NCBI RefSeq assembly: GCF_947568225.1
Contig: NZ_CANOOQ010000001.1
Location: forward strand, 1,488,001 to 1,552,000
Source of the DNA: Faecalispora anaeroviscerum
GTDB lineage: Bacteria > Bacillota > Clostridia > Oscillospirales > Acutalibacteraceae
Length of the DNA stretch: 64,000 nt
Reading direction: 5' to 3'
The notes under the pieces were generated by a model. It worked only from the letters and a program-made list of their open reading frames with translations. It searched no databases and was not told where the DNA came from. Position numbers and translations under genes: made by a program. How positions within the stretch are numbered: the first letter of the stretch is position 1; each line of letters starts with the position of its first letter. This document shows positions 26,176-34,985 of this stretch, one piece after another.

Positions 26176-27369
26176 TCATTCGGAAATCTGGTCGGCGATG
26201 CTGCGCGCATAGCACTTCATTTTTGCCAGATCATCTGCCGTGGGGGTGAAATTCGAACGGATTCCTTCTCCCACAAAGCTGTACTTTAAATGCTCCAAGC
26301 GGGAGCGCATCATACCAACAGCCTCGCCGCTCCAGCCAAACGCACCGAAAGCGCCGGCCGGCTTGGAACGAACATTAATTGCGTCAATACTCGACAGCAC
26401 ATCCCAAACGATTTTGGGCGCATCACGGTTAATGGTGCAGGAGCCCATGAGAAGAGCGTCCGCTTCGTTTGCGGCGGCAGCGGACTGTTCAAACGGAGTA
26501 AAGACCACGTCGATCAGGCGCACATCCAGCTCGGAATCGGCGGAAAGCTCTTCATAAGCCGCCTCCGCCAGCTGCTTGGTGCATCCATATGCGGAAGCGT
26601 ACAGAATCGAAATCTTTCTGCGGTCACGCTCTGCGGGCAAGCTCCATTTGCGGTAAAGCGCTTTGATCTCTTCAATTCCCTGAACAAGGCAGGGCCCGTG
26701 GCTTGGGCAAACCATCCGAACCGGCAGATCCTTCATTTTATCCAGACCGCTGAGCACATAGGGCTTGAACGGGCCGAAAATACATTCATAATAGTGGCGT
26801 ACCTGCTCCAGGTATTTCTCCCGGTAGTGCATGTTGGTATCCACCATGGTGGGTTCGCAGAAATGCGTTCCCAGAAAATCGCAGGTAAACAGCAACCCGC
26901 TCTTTTCATCCCACGTAAACATGGAATCTGGCCAGTGCAGAAGAGGTGCCACGATAAATTGCAGCGACCGATCGCCCAAATCCAGAGTTTCCCCCGATTT
27001 TACTACGTGGAACCGGAACTCCTGGTTCGCAATGGCCGTAATGTATTTCTTCGCCGCCATTGTGGAGTAAATCTCAATATTGGGGTTCAGTGCCAGCAGC
27101 TTTGCCACGCTGCCGGAATGATCCGGTTCTGTATGGTTCATAATCAGGTAATCGATTTCGGAAATATCGATAATCCCCTGAATATTCTCGAGATATTCCT
27201 CAAAGAAATCTGCATGAACCGTGTCGATCAGCACATTCTTCTGGCCGGTGATCAGGTATGCATTGTAGCTGCTCCCATAAGGAGACTCCATAATAATATC
27301 AAACACACGCAAACCAGGATTCAATACCCCGACCGAATAAATGTGGTCCGCTAATTTCTTCGTTGCCAT
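26176..27369 (-). CDS. FprA-type flavodiiron protein (oxygen/nitric oxide reductase)
   Basis: A 397-residue A-type flavoprotein that reduces O2 (or NO) to water (or N2O) with electrons from rubredoxin, protecting an anaerobe. The N-terminal beta-lactamase-like diiron domain (about 1-250) has the ligand motif NHTEPDHSG (H-x-E-x-D-H), plus CDFLGTH and CPSHGP. The C-terminal flavodoxin domain (about 255-395) begins ISILYASAYGCTKQLAEA with the FMN phosphate loop and contains GAFGWSGEAV. Upstream, 42 bp away, is its rubredoxin partner in the same operon. Confidence 0.95.
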   Translation of the reverse strand: MATKKLADHIYSVGVLNPGLRVFDIIMESPYGSSYNAYLITGQKNVLIDTVHADFFEEYLENIQGIIDISEIDYLIMNHTEPDHSGSVAKLLALNPNIEIYSTMAAKKYITAIANQEFRFHVVKSGETLDLGDRSLQFIVAPLLHWPDSMFTWDEKSGLLFTCDFLGTHFCEPTMVDTNMHYREKYLEQVRHYYECIFGPFKPYVLSGLDKMKDLPVRMVCPSHGPCLVQGIEEIKALYRKWSLPAERDRRKISILYASAYGCTKQLAEAAYEELSADSELDVRLIDVVFTPFEQSAAAANEADALLMGSCTINRDAPKIVWDVLSSIDAINVRSKPAGAFGAFGWSGEAVGMMRSRLEHLKYSFVGEGIRSNFTPTADDLAKMKCYARSIADQISE

Positions 27370-27411
27370 GACTGAAACATCCTTCCCGCTGACTGGGCGT
27401 AAATTTGCCCT

Positions 27412-27570
27412 TTACTGGGGGCTGAACATATCCTTGGAAGCCCCGCATTCCGGACAGGTCCAATCCTCGGGAAGATCTGCAAAACTAGTACCGGGAGCGA
27501 TTCCGTTATCGGGATCCCCAACTACCGGATCGTATACATAGCCGCAAGCATCACATACATATTTTGCCAT
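27412..27570 (-). CDS. Rubredoxin
   Basis: A complete 52-residue rubredoxin. The sequence starts MAKYVCDACGYVYDP and the second iron site is TCPECGASKDMF, so both CxxCG motifs that bind the single Fe are present, as is the usual EDW-CP-CG spacing. The ATG lies behind AAAAAGGAGTG. Rubredoxin passes single electrons to the flavodiiron protein encoded immediately downstream, forming a two-gene oxygen-detoxification operon. Confidence 0.96.
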   Translation of the reverse strand: MAKYVCDACGYVYDPVVGDPDNGIAPGTSFADLPEDWTCPECGASKDMFSPQ

Positions 27571-27608
27571 AACTTTTAACACTCCTTTTTGATTGACAAT
27601 CTTTTATC

Positions 27609-27662
27609 ACTTAAGAATTGATGCCTTAAGTATACTCTATTCGTGTCTAAATTGTCAATCAA
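27609..27662 (-). promoter_or_regulatory. Promoter and candidate operator of the rubredoxin-fprA operon
   Basis: Leftward TTGACA (27653-27658), 18-bp spacer, TATACT (27629-27634), a near-consensus sigma-A promoter. A dyad ACTTAAG-N9-CTTAAGT (27609-27631) overlaps the -10 box and the start point, the position of a repressor site. A second 12-bp inverted pair, TTGATTGACAAT (27589-27600) / ATTGTCAATCAA (27651-27662), spans the region. The regulator is not identifiable from sequence. Confidence 0.7.
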
Positions 27663-27691
27663 TCCAGGTGTCTTTCAGGTGTCTTTCCGCA

Positions 27692-27937
27692 CTAAAAACC
27701 ACGATCCTCCAAAATGTTGCACAAATGCCCGGGACACACCGTACCCGTGGCTAGAGTACGGGCCAAAGCCATTGCGCTCGCTTCGCTACAGCTCACATTC
27801 TCATATTCGGCCTGCGCATTGACAGTCCCCCGTTGTACAATGCGAATTCCGAAGCCAGTCTTTTCATCGCCAAATACATAATACTCCAAAACTTTGTTTT
27901 GCCGCAAAACGATGACCTTCCCAACATTTTTGACCAT
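27692..27937 (-). CDS. Small DUF6514-like protein
   Basis: An 81-residue protein with a good GGGGGAGAG site. The pattern EYYVFGDEKTGFGIRIVQRG, ENVSCSEASAMALARTLA and a C-terminal GTVCPGHLCNILEDRGF resembles the short clostridial DUF6514 proteins (V-P-HL-DVVED ending). No catalytic motif or signal is visible. It lies alone between the rubredoxin promoter and the P-ATPase gene. Function unknown. Confidence 0.65.
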   Translation of the reverse strand: MVKNVGKVIVLRQNKVLEYYVFGDEKTGFGIRIVQRGTVNAQAEYENVSCSEASAMALARTLATGTVCPGHLCNILEDRGF

Positions 27938-28062
27938 GAACGGCCTCTCCCCCTTCTGGATAAATTGAAAATCCTTGTGAATTTAATTCACATAAATCTT
28001 CTTCCATCATACGAGATTTTGTTTTTGTTTTCAATATGACATCCCATTGCCATATTGACTTT

Positions 28063-30720
28063 TTAGTTTTTCCTCAATATGTTTCGCTTCTCATTTTCTT
28101 TCTTACCAGATGTAGCACCAAGCAGTGCCTTCTCTGCCTCCACTATGACAAAAGGAACCAGCGAAATCAGCGCAACTGCCACCCACTGGGCACCGCTAAG
28201 CACCGCTGTTTTGAAAATCTGCGCCACTGGCGCCACCGCGATCACCGAAACCTGCATGAGCGTGCAGATGACGGAGGCCACTACGAGCTGCGGATTGCTG
28301 AAAAATCCGATGCGGAACAGAGAATGGGACGAACGCATGTTGTAACTATGTACGATCTGAGAAAGACTCAGGGTTGCGAATGACATGGTTCGGCCGATGA
28401 TCGGATAAGAAGGGTCTATGTCGAAAAACGCACGGCCCACACTATAAGCCAGCAGCGCCAAAGCACCGATCAAACAGCCCTCCACTAAAATATTGTAGCC
28501 CATTCCACCCGCGAAAACGCTCTCATTTTGCCGATGCGGGGGTTGTTCCATCACATCATCTTCAATGGGCTCTACACCGAGCGCCAAAGCGGGCAGGGAA
28601 TCGGTCACCAGATTAATCCACAGAAGCTGAATGGCCAGAAGTGTCAGGGGCAGGTGCAGCAAAAACGCCATGAACACGGTAAGAATCTCACCAATATTGC
28701 AGGAGATGAGGAAATGAATCGTTTTGCGAATGTTTGCGTAGATGCCGCGGCCTTCGCGAACCGCCTCCACAATTGTTGCAAAATTATCGTCGGTGAGCAC
28801 CATGTCAGCCGCTCCCTTTGCCACATCGGTGCCTGAAATCCCCATGGCACAGCCAATGTCTGCCGCTTTGAGCGCCGGAGCGTCGTTGACGCCGTCGCCC
28901 GTCATGGCCACAACCTCGCCACGCTTCTGGTAGGCCTTTACAATGCGCACCTTATGCTCTGGCGACACTCGGGCAAATACCGAATACTGGTAAATGTTCC
29001 GTTCCAGATCGCGCTGCTCCATCTGATCAAGCTGCTGGCCGGTGAGCGCTTTGTCCTCGGCGCCCATCATTCCCAGCTTGCTGGCAATCGCAATTGCCGT
29101 TGCCACGTGATCCCCGGTGATCATTACGGCGCGAATCCCCGCTTTTTTACACAGACTCACCGCCCGCTCCGCTTCAGGTCGCGGGGGATCGATCATCCCG
29201 ATAAAGCCGCAGAACACCAGGTCTTTTTCCCACTCATTTTCCGGCGGAAGTTGCCGGACGTCGCGGTAGGCGACCCCTAGCACGCGCAGTGCGCGGGAAG
29301 CCATCTGCTCATTTCTGCGCTGCAGCTCACGCCGCACCTGCTGATCCATTGGGGCGGTAAAGCTGCCGCCCTGGCAGGTAGTGCAGCGCTCCATCAGCAG
29401 ATCCGGCGCGCCCTTTGTGATGATGCGGTACTGCTGATTGTCGAGCCGGTGAACCGTCGTCATCATCTTGCGTGCAGACTGGAACGGAATTTCACGGATT
29501 CTCGGCATGCGGCGCTCGAGCTGATCCTTGGGAACGGGAGAAGCCGCCAAAAGCGCGGCCTCGGTGGGGTCTCCCTGTATTTTATCGCCCGAAACCGTGC
29601 AGTTGTTGCACAACGTCGCCAGCTCCAGAATGCGTCTGGCTTGGGGGTCCTCCTTCGTGAGTAAACCGTCGTAGCCGGCTACCTCCACTACCGTCATTTT
29701 GTTCTGAGTGAGCGTTCCGGTTTTATCCGAGCAAATCACGCTGGCGCTGCCAAGGGTTTCCACCGCGGGCATACGGCGCACAATGGCACGGCAGTTTGCC
29801 ATGCGACGCACTCCCATGGCCAGAACGATTGTAACAACTGCCGGCAGCCCCTCGGGGATTGCGGCTACCGCCAGACTGATGGAAATCATGAACATATCCA
29901 GCGGCTCTACGCTCTGAATCAGCCCCATGATAAAGATCACGGCACAGATTGCCAGCGCGCCGATACCCAAAACCTTTCCCGTATGGGCCAGCCGCTTTTG
30001 CAGAGGAGTCTGAGGCGCTTCCTCCGAATGAATCATATGGGCAATTTTCCCCACCTGTGTTTCCATTCCGGTTTCAACCACCACGCCTACGCCGCGCCCG
30101 GCCGCAACGCTGCTGCTGGAATACATCATATTTTTCCGGTCGCCGAGCGGTGTCCGTTCTCCGCAGACAAGCTCTGCCGATTTTTCTACCGGCAGGGATT
30201 CCCCGGTAAGCGCGGATTCCTCCGCCCGCAGATTATGAGCTTCAAGAATGCGCAGATCGGCCGGAACAAAATCACCCTCCGTGAGAAAGACGATGTCGCC
30301 GGGAACAATTTCTTTGGAAGGGACCTTGATCCGCTTGCCCTCGCGCATGACTATGGATTCCGGCGAAGAGAGCTTCTTCAGGGCATCGATCGCCTTTTCG
30401 GCACGGCTTTCCTGCGCTACACCGATCACCGCGTTAACAATTACGATCAACAGAATGATAATAGGGTCTATGTAATCACTTTCGTGCCGGAACAAGGAGG
30501 TAAAAAACGAAACTGCCGCGGCAATCAGCAGGATAATAACCATAAAGTCTTTAAACTGCGCTATAAATTTAGAGGCCAGGCTAGGCCGTTTGCCCTCCCG
30601 CAGCTCGTTTTGTCCATATTCCCTTTTCCGTAGTTCCACCTGTGGTACGGTAAGCCCCCGCTTGGGATCTGTTTTTAACTGCCGTACACATTCCTCTCTG
30701 GACAGACTTTGCCACTCCAA
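28063..30720 (-). CDS. P2A-type (calcium) cation-transporting P-type ATPase
   Basis: A SERCA/PMCA-like ion pump of 885 residues. An N-terminal cation-ATPase domain precedes membrane helices M1-M2 (about 58-105). The actuator domain has LTGESLPVEK (171-180). M4 has AAIPEGLPAVV (287-297, Ca-type PEGL). The phosphorylation site Asp332 lies in SDKTGTLTQNK. The nucleotide domain has KGAPDLLMERC, then MITGDHVATA and MTGDGVNDAPALK. M6 has NLVTDSLPALALG, typical of Ca pumps. Ten helices fit the length. The start is a TTG at 30720 with GGGAG upstream. It probably extrudes Ca2+ (or Mn2+) from the cytosol. Single gene, divergent from sppA. Confidence 0.93.
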   Translation of the reverse strand: MEWQSLSREECVRQLKTDPKRGLTVPQVELRKREYGQNELREGKRPSLASKFIAQFKDFMVIILLIAAAVSFFTSLFRHESDYIDPIIILLIVIVNAVIGVAQESRAEKAIDALKKLSSPESIVMREGKRIKVPSKEIVPGDIVFLTEGDFVPADLRILEAHNLRAEESALTGESLPVEKSAELVCGERTPLGDRKNMMYSSSSVAAGRGVGVVVETGMETQVGKIAHMIHSEEAPQTPLQKRLAHTGKVLGIGALAICAVIFIMGLIQSVEPLDMFMISISLAVAAIPEGLPAVVTIVLAMGVRRMANCRAIVRRMPAVETLGSASVICSDKTGTLTQNKMTVVEVAGYDGLLTKEDPQARRILELATLCNNCTVSGDKIQGDPTEAALLAASPVPKDQLERRMPRIREIPFQSARKMMTTVHRLDNQQYRIITKGAPDLLMERCTTCQGGSFTAPMDQQVRRELQRRNEQMASRALRVLGVAYRDVRQLPPENEWEKDLVFCGFIGMIDPPRPEAERAVSLCKKAGIRAVMITGDHVATAIAIASKLGMMGAEDKALTGQQLDQMEQRDLERNIYQYSVFARVSPEHKVRIVKAYQKRGEVVAMTGDGVNDAPALKAADIGCAMGISGTDVAKGAADMVLTDDNFATIVEAVREGRGIYANIRKTIHFLISCNIGEILTVFMAFLLHLPLTLLAIQLLWINLVTDSLPALALGVEPIEDDVMEQPPHRQNESVFAGGMGYNILVEGCLIGALALLAYSVGRAFFDIDPSYPIIGRTMSFATLSLSQIVHSYNMRSSHSLFRIGFFSNPQLVVASVICTLMQVSVIAVAPVAQIFKTAVLSGAQWVAVALISLVPFVIVEAEKALLGATSGKKENEKRNILRKN

Positions 30721-30923
30721 AACAAATCAACTCCCGCTCTGATTTTCAGGCTTTCGCCCGTACCTGCCTTTGCATTGGTTATATATATTAACCCGAGTGG
30801 ACGAAATAGAACTCTGCGCGGAGATTTGTCGGAATTCACCGTAAAACGCGAAAAAATCTTGCAGACATCCGCAAAACACCCCCTGAAAAGCAGCTAAATG
30901 AAGGATGGAAAAGGTAGATGGCC

Positions 30924-30953
30924 TTGACAAACAGCTGAAAAGACCGATATGAT
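30924..30953 (+). promoter_or_regulatory. Sigma-A promoter of sppA-RDD operon
   Basis: Perfect TTGACA (30924-30929), 18-bp spacer, TATGAT (30948-30953), 60 bp ahead of the sppA start. Confidence 0.75.
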
Positions 30954-31013
30954 GAATAGAAATAAAACAAATTGAACACGAAGGGATACCCCTTCAGAAA
31001 AGGTGGGCATAGC

Positions 31014-32009
31014 ATGAACAAAAAGCAGATTACCGGACTCATTGCAGCCGCACTTGTCTTTGTATTTGTCTGCGGCTCCAGCATGGCGATTCGCAGCTTT
31101 GCTGGACAGCAGGAAACCAACTATTTCGACAAGCTGCTGGGGGCAGCCGAGGACGTTTCTCAAGACTTCCCGACTAGTCCGTTCGTAGGCGTGGTTACTG
31201 TGGAGGGAACCATTCAGGCATCTTCCTCAACCTCTTCCCTGCTGCCGGAGGAAGGCTACGACCACAACAAAACCTTAAAGCTGATTGACAGCTTAGAGGC
31301 TGACCCGAACAACAAAGGAATTCTTTTATACGTCAACTCGCCGGGCGGCGGTGTATATGAAAGCGACGAGCTATACCAGCGCCTGCTGAAATACAAGAAA
31401 ACCACGGAGCGGCCGGTTTGGACCTATATGGCAAACATGGCGGCCTCCGGCGGGTATTACATCTCCATGGCGTCTGACAAGATTATTGCCAACAGCCAAA
31501 CCTGGACCGGTTCGATTGGCGTAATCATTTCCTTAACCAACTACAAGGAGCTTATGGATAAAATCGGGGTGAAGAGCGTTCTGTTCACCAGCGGGAGAAA
31601 CAAGGCCATGGGCAGCTCCGGAACCGATATGACTGACGAACAGAAACAGATTTTCCAGTCCCTTGTGGATGAACCGTACAACGGCTTTGTCGGCATCGTG
31701 GCCAAGGGCCGCCATATGGATGAAGCGAAGGTACGTACTCTGGCGGACGGCAGAATCTATACCGCCAAACAGGCGCTGGAGAATAAGCTGATCGACAAAA
31801 TTGCCGGTTACGAGGATGCGCAGGCCGAATTCAAGGAAGTGTTGGGCGGCTCTGTGGAGTTTTACACCCCCACCTACCCTACTTCGCCGTTAACGTCCCT
31901 GTTCTCTATGGCAAATCACTACACCCGCAGCGACGCGGATAAACTGGCCGACCTGATGGAAATCAAAGAGAGCGGGGTGCCGATGTATTATGCAGCCATT
32001 GGAGAATAA
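31014..32009 (+). CDS. sppA: Signal peptide peptidase SppA (S49)
   Basis: A membrane-bound serine protease that degrades cleaved signal peptides. 331 residues from the ATG at 31014, which has AAAGGTGG ahead; an in-frame ATG at 30972 lacks a site. An N-terminal membrane anchor (about 6-28) is followed by the ClpP-like S49 domain. LLYVNSPGGGVYESDELY is the strand-binding segment, MAASGGYYISMASDKI contains the Ser nucleophile, and GSIGVIISLTNYKELMDKIGV precedes the region of the Lys general base. Short single-domain form, as in Gram-positives. It overlaps the RDD gene by 20 bp. Confidence 0.92.
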   Translation: MNKKQITGLIAAALVFVFVCGSSMAIRSFAGQQETNYFDKLLGAAEDVSQDFPTSPFVGVVTVEGTIQASSSTSSLLPEEGYDHNKTLKLIDSLEADPNNKGILLYVNSPGGGVYESDELYQRLLKYKKTTERPVWTYMANMAASGGYYISMASDKIIANSQTWTGSIGVIISLTNYKELMDKIGVKSVLFTSGRNKAMGSSGTDMTDEQKQIFQSLVDEPYNGFVGIVAKGRHMDEAKVRTLADGRIYTAKQALENKLIDKIAGYEDAQAEFKEVLGGSVEFYTPTYPTSPLTSLFSMANHYTRSDADKLADLMEIKESGVPMYYAAIGE

Positions 32010-32643
32010 CACAACCACTCCGGGCGGATTTTTCGTTCGCCTAACCGCTTACCTGATTGATCTTTTACTGATTGGAACCATCCTTTTTGTGACGGTTCGC
32101 CTGCCGCTGATGCTGGTGCAGGCTCAAAACCCTGATTCGTGGTTTTTGAGCCCGATTCTCTTCCGTTTCAGCCCGTACGATATTTTCTTGTATCTGGCCG
32201 CATCGGCCTATTTTATCGTGATGACGTACCTGACCGGTGCAACCATCGGCAAACGCCTGATGAACCTGCGCGTGGTCGCCTGCGACGACAGCAAGCTGAC
32301 GCTCGTAAACGTTCTCTACCGTGAAACCATTGGACGTTACCTTTCCTCCCTTTTGTTCATCGGCTACCTGATGATTGGCGCAAGTGAAAGCAAACAGGGT
32401 CTCCACGACCGTCTTTGTGACACACAGGTGATTTACACCTGCAAATGCCGGCCTGTGGGATACGGCAAGGCTTCCCCGGCCTACGGATACGGCGGAGCTC
32501 AGGCTCCCGCCGCACCTTCTGCTCCTGTTTCGTACCGGCCCTACGGGCAGGCGAACCCCGAGGCTGTTCACGAATTGCCTGAACAGGCGCTGCCCGGTGA
32601 AACGGAGTCCCCGGCTCACACGGAGGAGCAGGAACCCAAATAA
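31990..32643 (+). CDS. RDD-family membrane protein with Pro/Ala/Glu-rich tail
   Basis: A 217-residue membrane protein. The RDD domain (about 12-150) starts GFFVRLTAYLIDLLLIG (the R and D of the RDD motif), with three predicted helices (about 17-42, 62-85, 112-135) and GATIGKRLMNLRVV between them. Residues 155-217 are a cytosolic low-complexity Tyr/Pro/Ala and acidic tail. RDD proteins are thought to act in ion or solute transport or as membrane scaffolds. Its start lies inside the end of sppA, so the two are translationally coupled. Confidence 0.85.
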   Translation: MQPLENNTTTPGGFFVRLTAYLIDLLLIGTILFVTVRLPLMLVQAQNPDSWFLSPILFRFSPYDIFLYLAASAYFIVMTYLTGATIGKRLMNLRVVACDDSKLTLVNVLYRETIGRYLSSLLFIGYLMIGASESKQGLHDRLCDTQVIYTCKCRPVGYGKASPAYGYGGAQAPAAPSAPVSYRPYGQANPEAVHELPEQALPGETESPAHTEEQEPK

Positions 32644-32707
32644 AGCCGCAAAACAATGCCCCACCAAAGAAGCGGGGCATCCTGTGGTAATCAAATAGGC
32701 ATACAAA

Positions 32708-32756
32708 GCACCCCATTCGTCAGACAGGGATTGACTGTACCTGACGAATGGGGTGC
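32708..32756. terminator. Strong hairpin terminating the cotJ operon and the sppA-RDD unit
   Basis: Perfect 16-bp arms GCACCCCATTCGTCAG (32708-32723) and CTGACGAATGGGGTGC (32741-32756) around a 17-base loop. It lies 53 bp beyond the CotJC stop in the leftward direction and 65 bp beyond the RDD stop in the rightward direction. A weaker stem ATGCCCC/GGGGCAT lies at 32656-32680. Confidence 0.8.
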
Positions 32757-32808
32757 CTTTGTGTTATGCGCCGAATAATCTGCCTATTATGCGCTCCGAT
32801 CGCCGACT

Positions 32809-32885
32809 TTACTTTTTGTCAAACGCCGGGTTGAACGCATAGAAGTTCTTGCTGTCCAGATGATCGGTGGTAATGCGCAGACCTT
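32809..32885 (-). CDS. cotJC: cotJC segment 3 (C-terminal 25 codons of split gene, ends in TAA)
   Basis: Read leftward this segment encodes the C-terminus of the manganese-catalase-like coat protein CotJC: GLRITTDHLDS, then KNFYAFNPAFDKK and TAA (32809-32811). The ending NFYAFNPAFDKK is diagnostic for clostridial CotJC. Upstream of about 32886 the frame continues into sequence unrelated to CotJC (VQKSENYPFVRF) that belongs to the intervening element. The repeat GGTGAAG (32883-32889) is the same seven bases, in the same codon phase, that end segment 2 at 37832-37838. Joining there gives VVHYQRFGEGLRITT, the expected CotJC sequence. The segment cannot be expressed properly unless the element is removed. 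Confidence 0.93.
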
Positions 32886-32907
32886 CACCAAAGCGTACAA
32901 AAGGGTA
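32880..32907 (-). other. attR-like end of element B (recombinase end)
   Basis: Contains the shared core GGTGAAG (32883-32889) and, inside the element, the arm TTTTGTACGCTTTG (leftward, 32902-32889) preceded by TACCC. The predicted crossover dinucleotide is GA (32886-32885). The ten bases CAAAAGGGTA at 32898-32907 recur at the corresponding end of element A (38277-38286). Confidence 0.8.
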
Positions 32908-32944
32908 ATTTTCACTCTTTTGCACGATTTCGTTCGAAAGAACA

Positions 32945-34438
32945 TTATATTTTCCAATTGATTTCGACCTGCTCACTGGTGGCGTAAATCACTCCAATCA
33001 AGCTCTCAGCCACCTTTCGTTTGTCATTGAGAGACAGACACTCCCATTCGTTCAGGTAATCTTTTATTTGTCCCTGACTAGCCACATCGGCACACGCGCA
33101 GCCAGCGAGCCGATGTTCCAGCTGATCGCGCTTTGCAGATAATTCGGTGACCCGCCGGTTAATCAGCTTCATTAAATCGGCGTCGGCCGAAGCGACTTTA
33201 TCCAACAGGGCCTCGATTTCCTGTTCCGTCTTATTCCATTCCAAGTGCAGCACTGCGGCCTCCGGATTCTCCAGAACCTCTTTTTCCTGGGCCAAAACCG
33301 AAAATTCCCGCAGCTTTTGAACCATCTGATCATAGATCGTTGCTTCAAATTCATCCGCATAAATGGTTCCGGCACCCTTGCAGGCCTTGGAATTCATTTT
33401 CCGGCTGCAAAGCAGATAGCGGGAACTGCGCGTATTGTACTTCTTGAAGGTGAGCGCATAATGGCAATTGCCGCATTTCACCAGACCCGCAAGCCAGGTA
33501 TGTACCGCTTTCCGCGCCGGCTGAATCTGCTTGTTTTGCTGGCACTTTTTGCGGCATTTCAGCCAAAGCCCGGCAGGAATGATTCCCCGGTGGGGCGCCA
33601 GCACCAGCCGGTTATCCTTGAAATCAGCCTGTTTTCGCTGCACAGAGTCTTTTCCCCTGTAATAATAGCAGCCGTTGGTCCCGATAAAATCCTCCGGCGG
33701 GGATTCGATTACAGTTCCCTGCTCCCGAAAAAATTCATACACCTCCAAATCGGCCTGAACATAAATCGGGGTTTTCAAAAAATCGGCAATTCTCGCGCGC
33801 GGCCACGGCTTTCCCCGGTAAGTGATCCCACGGTCCTGAAAGCAGGCGGCAATATCGCCATACGACGTACCCGGCTCAGCGTACATTCGGTACATCATTC
33901 GGATATGCTCGGCTTCCTCCTCGCATATAACGTATCCTTTTGTCCGTTTTCCGTGAATCGAGGTTTCGGCCAGACGAAATCCGTACGGAATGCGGCCGCC
34001 CATATAAAACCCTTTTTCGCTGCGAGAATAATACGCATCCGCCACGCGCTGCTGGATGGTTTCGCGTTCCAGCTGGGCAAACACCATGCAGATACTCAGC
34101 ATCGCGCGCCCCATAGACGTGGAGGTATCGAACCGTTCCGTGGAAGAAACGAACTCGACCCCATATTGATGAAACAGGGCCATCATATTGGAAAAGTCGA
34201 GAATGGAGCGGCTGATCCGGTCGAGCCGGTATACGACCACCTTCGAGACTTCGCCTTTCCTGATGTCCGCAATCAGCTCCTGAAAGCAGGGCCGGTCTGT
34301 ATTTTTTCCGCTGTACCCTTTATCCACATATTCGCGGAAAGCCTCGCCCCGAACCTCGTACCGGCAGGCCTCAATCTGGCTTTCCGTAGAAACACTGTCT
34401 TCCCGGTCTACCGACTGCCGGGCATAAATTGCGACCAT
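32945..34438 (-). CDS. Large serine recombinase of element B
   Basis: A 497-residue site-specific DNA recombinase predicted to excise and integrate element B. The start at ATG 34438 follows GGGAGAAAAGGAG. The N-terminal resolvase domain has MVAIYARQSVDREDS with nucleophile Ser9, VVVYRLDRISRS, and the regulatory E-helix AMLSICMVFAQLERETIQQR. The recombinase domain (about 155-260) has GRIPYGFRL. A zinc-ribbon (CGNCHYALTFKKY through CSRKMNSKAC) precedes a coiled coil (about 395-440). It lies immediately inside the element boundary, transcribed toward cotJC segment 3. A 54-residue gene with a mother-cell-type -10 box lies just upstream. Confidence 0.95.
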   Translation of the reverse strand: MVAIYARQSVDREDSVSTESQIEACRYEVRGEAFREYVDKGYSGKNTDRPCFQELIADIRKGEVSKVVVYRLDRISRSILDFSNMMALFHQYGVEFVSSTERFDTSTSMGRAMLSICMVFAQLERETIQQRVADAYYSRSEKGFYMGGRIPYGFRLAETSIHGKRTKGYVICEEEAEHIRMMYRMYAEPGTSYGDIAACFQDRGITYRGKPWPRARIADFLKTPIYVQADLEVYEFFREQGTVIESPPEDFIGTNGCYYYRGKDSVQRKQADFKDNRLVLAPHRGIIPAGLWLKCRKKCQQNKQIQPARKAVHTWLAGLVKCGNCHYALTFKKYNTRSSRYLLCSRKMNSKACKGAGTIYADEFEATIYDQMVQKLREFSVLAQEKEVLENPEAAVLHLEWNKTEQEIEALLDKVASADADLMKLINRRVTELSAKRDQLEHRLAGCACADVASQGQIKDYLNEWECLSLNDKRKVAESLIGVIYATSEQVEINWKI

Positions 34439-34521
34439 ACTCCTTTTCTCCCTTTCCCAAACCCTAATCAGGCCATTTACCAAACGGCCTTTTGCGGTTC
34501 TGTCTCTTCAGTCCGGTTTCT

Positions 34522-34686
34522 TTACCGGTATTTTGAAAAAACCTCGTAAAGAGTACGATTGATTTCTGCCTTTCTTTTTTCTCTCTCCCGTGGCGTATAA
34601 ACCGGAGTCAGATTCCGAATTGCAACCACCTTGCCCCGCACAACAGCCTGGCATGAACTTTTTTCATACGACCTCTCTTTCCCCAT
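34522..34686 (-). CDS. 54-residue basic protein upstream of recombinase B (candidate directionality factor)
   Basis: A small gene with an excellent AAGGAGGG site; the ATG at 34686 is chosen over an in-frame ATG at 34731 for that reason. The protein starts MGKERSYEKSSCQAVVRGKV and contains VAIRNLTPVYT and a basic helix REREKRKAEINRTLYEVFSKYR. It is very basic with no catalytic motif. It precedes the recombinase gene by 83 bp on the same strand, so the two are probably one transcript. Position and size fit a recombination directionality factor that would bias the serine recombinase to excision. That role is inference; I do not recognise the family. Confidence 0.65.
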   Translation of the reverse strand: MGKERSYEKSSCQAVVRGKVVAIRNLTPVYTPREREKRKAEINRTLYEVFSKYR

Positions 34687-34731
34687 GGAGCATCCCTCCT
34701 TGTGGTACTTTATGAGGAACGGATGTCCCAA

Positions 34732-34739
34732 AATGTATG
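34732..34739 (-). promoter_or_regulatory. Mother-cell-type (sigma-E/sigma-K-like) -10 element of element B
   Basis: CATACATT in the leftward direction matches the sigma-E -10 consensus CATACAnT exactly. It lies 46 bases before the start of the small gene that precedes recombinase B. The -35 region is weak for sigma E; an AC about 15 bases upstream would suit sigma K. No sigma-A promoter is evident. Confidence 0.5.
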
Positions 34740-34985
34740 TCCGTGCATTAAACCGTCAGAAAGTCACCTGAACACCCCCGCAAACACAGGCAATGGCAGC
34801 CGGAAATGTCTTGTATCCCAAAGCGATCCGGTTTCAAATGATTCGCCGCATCATTGATTTTGGATATTTTCTTTTTCCTCTCTTCATGGTATGATGAGGC
34901 TTGTAATTTTGACGTATCGCAATGCATTTCAATCCTAACTTGTTTTCCTCAAACTGGAGAACAACTTGAAACAGCGGTGAAATGA

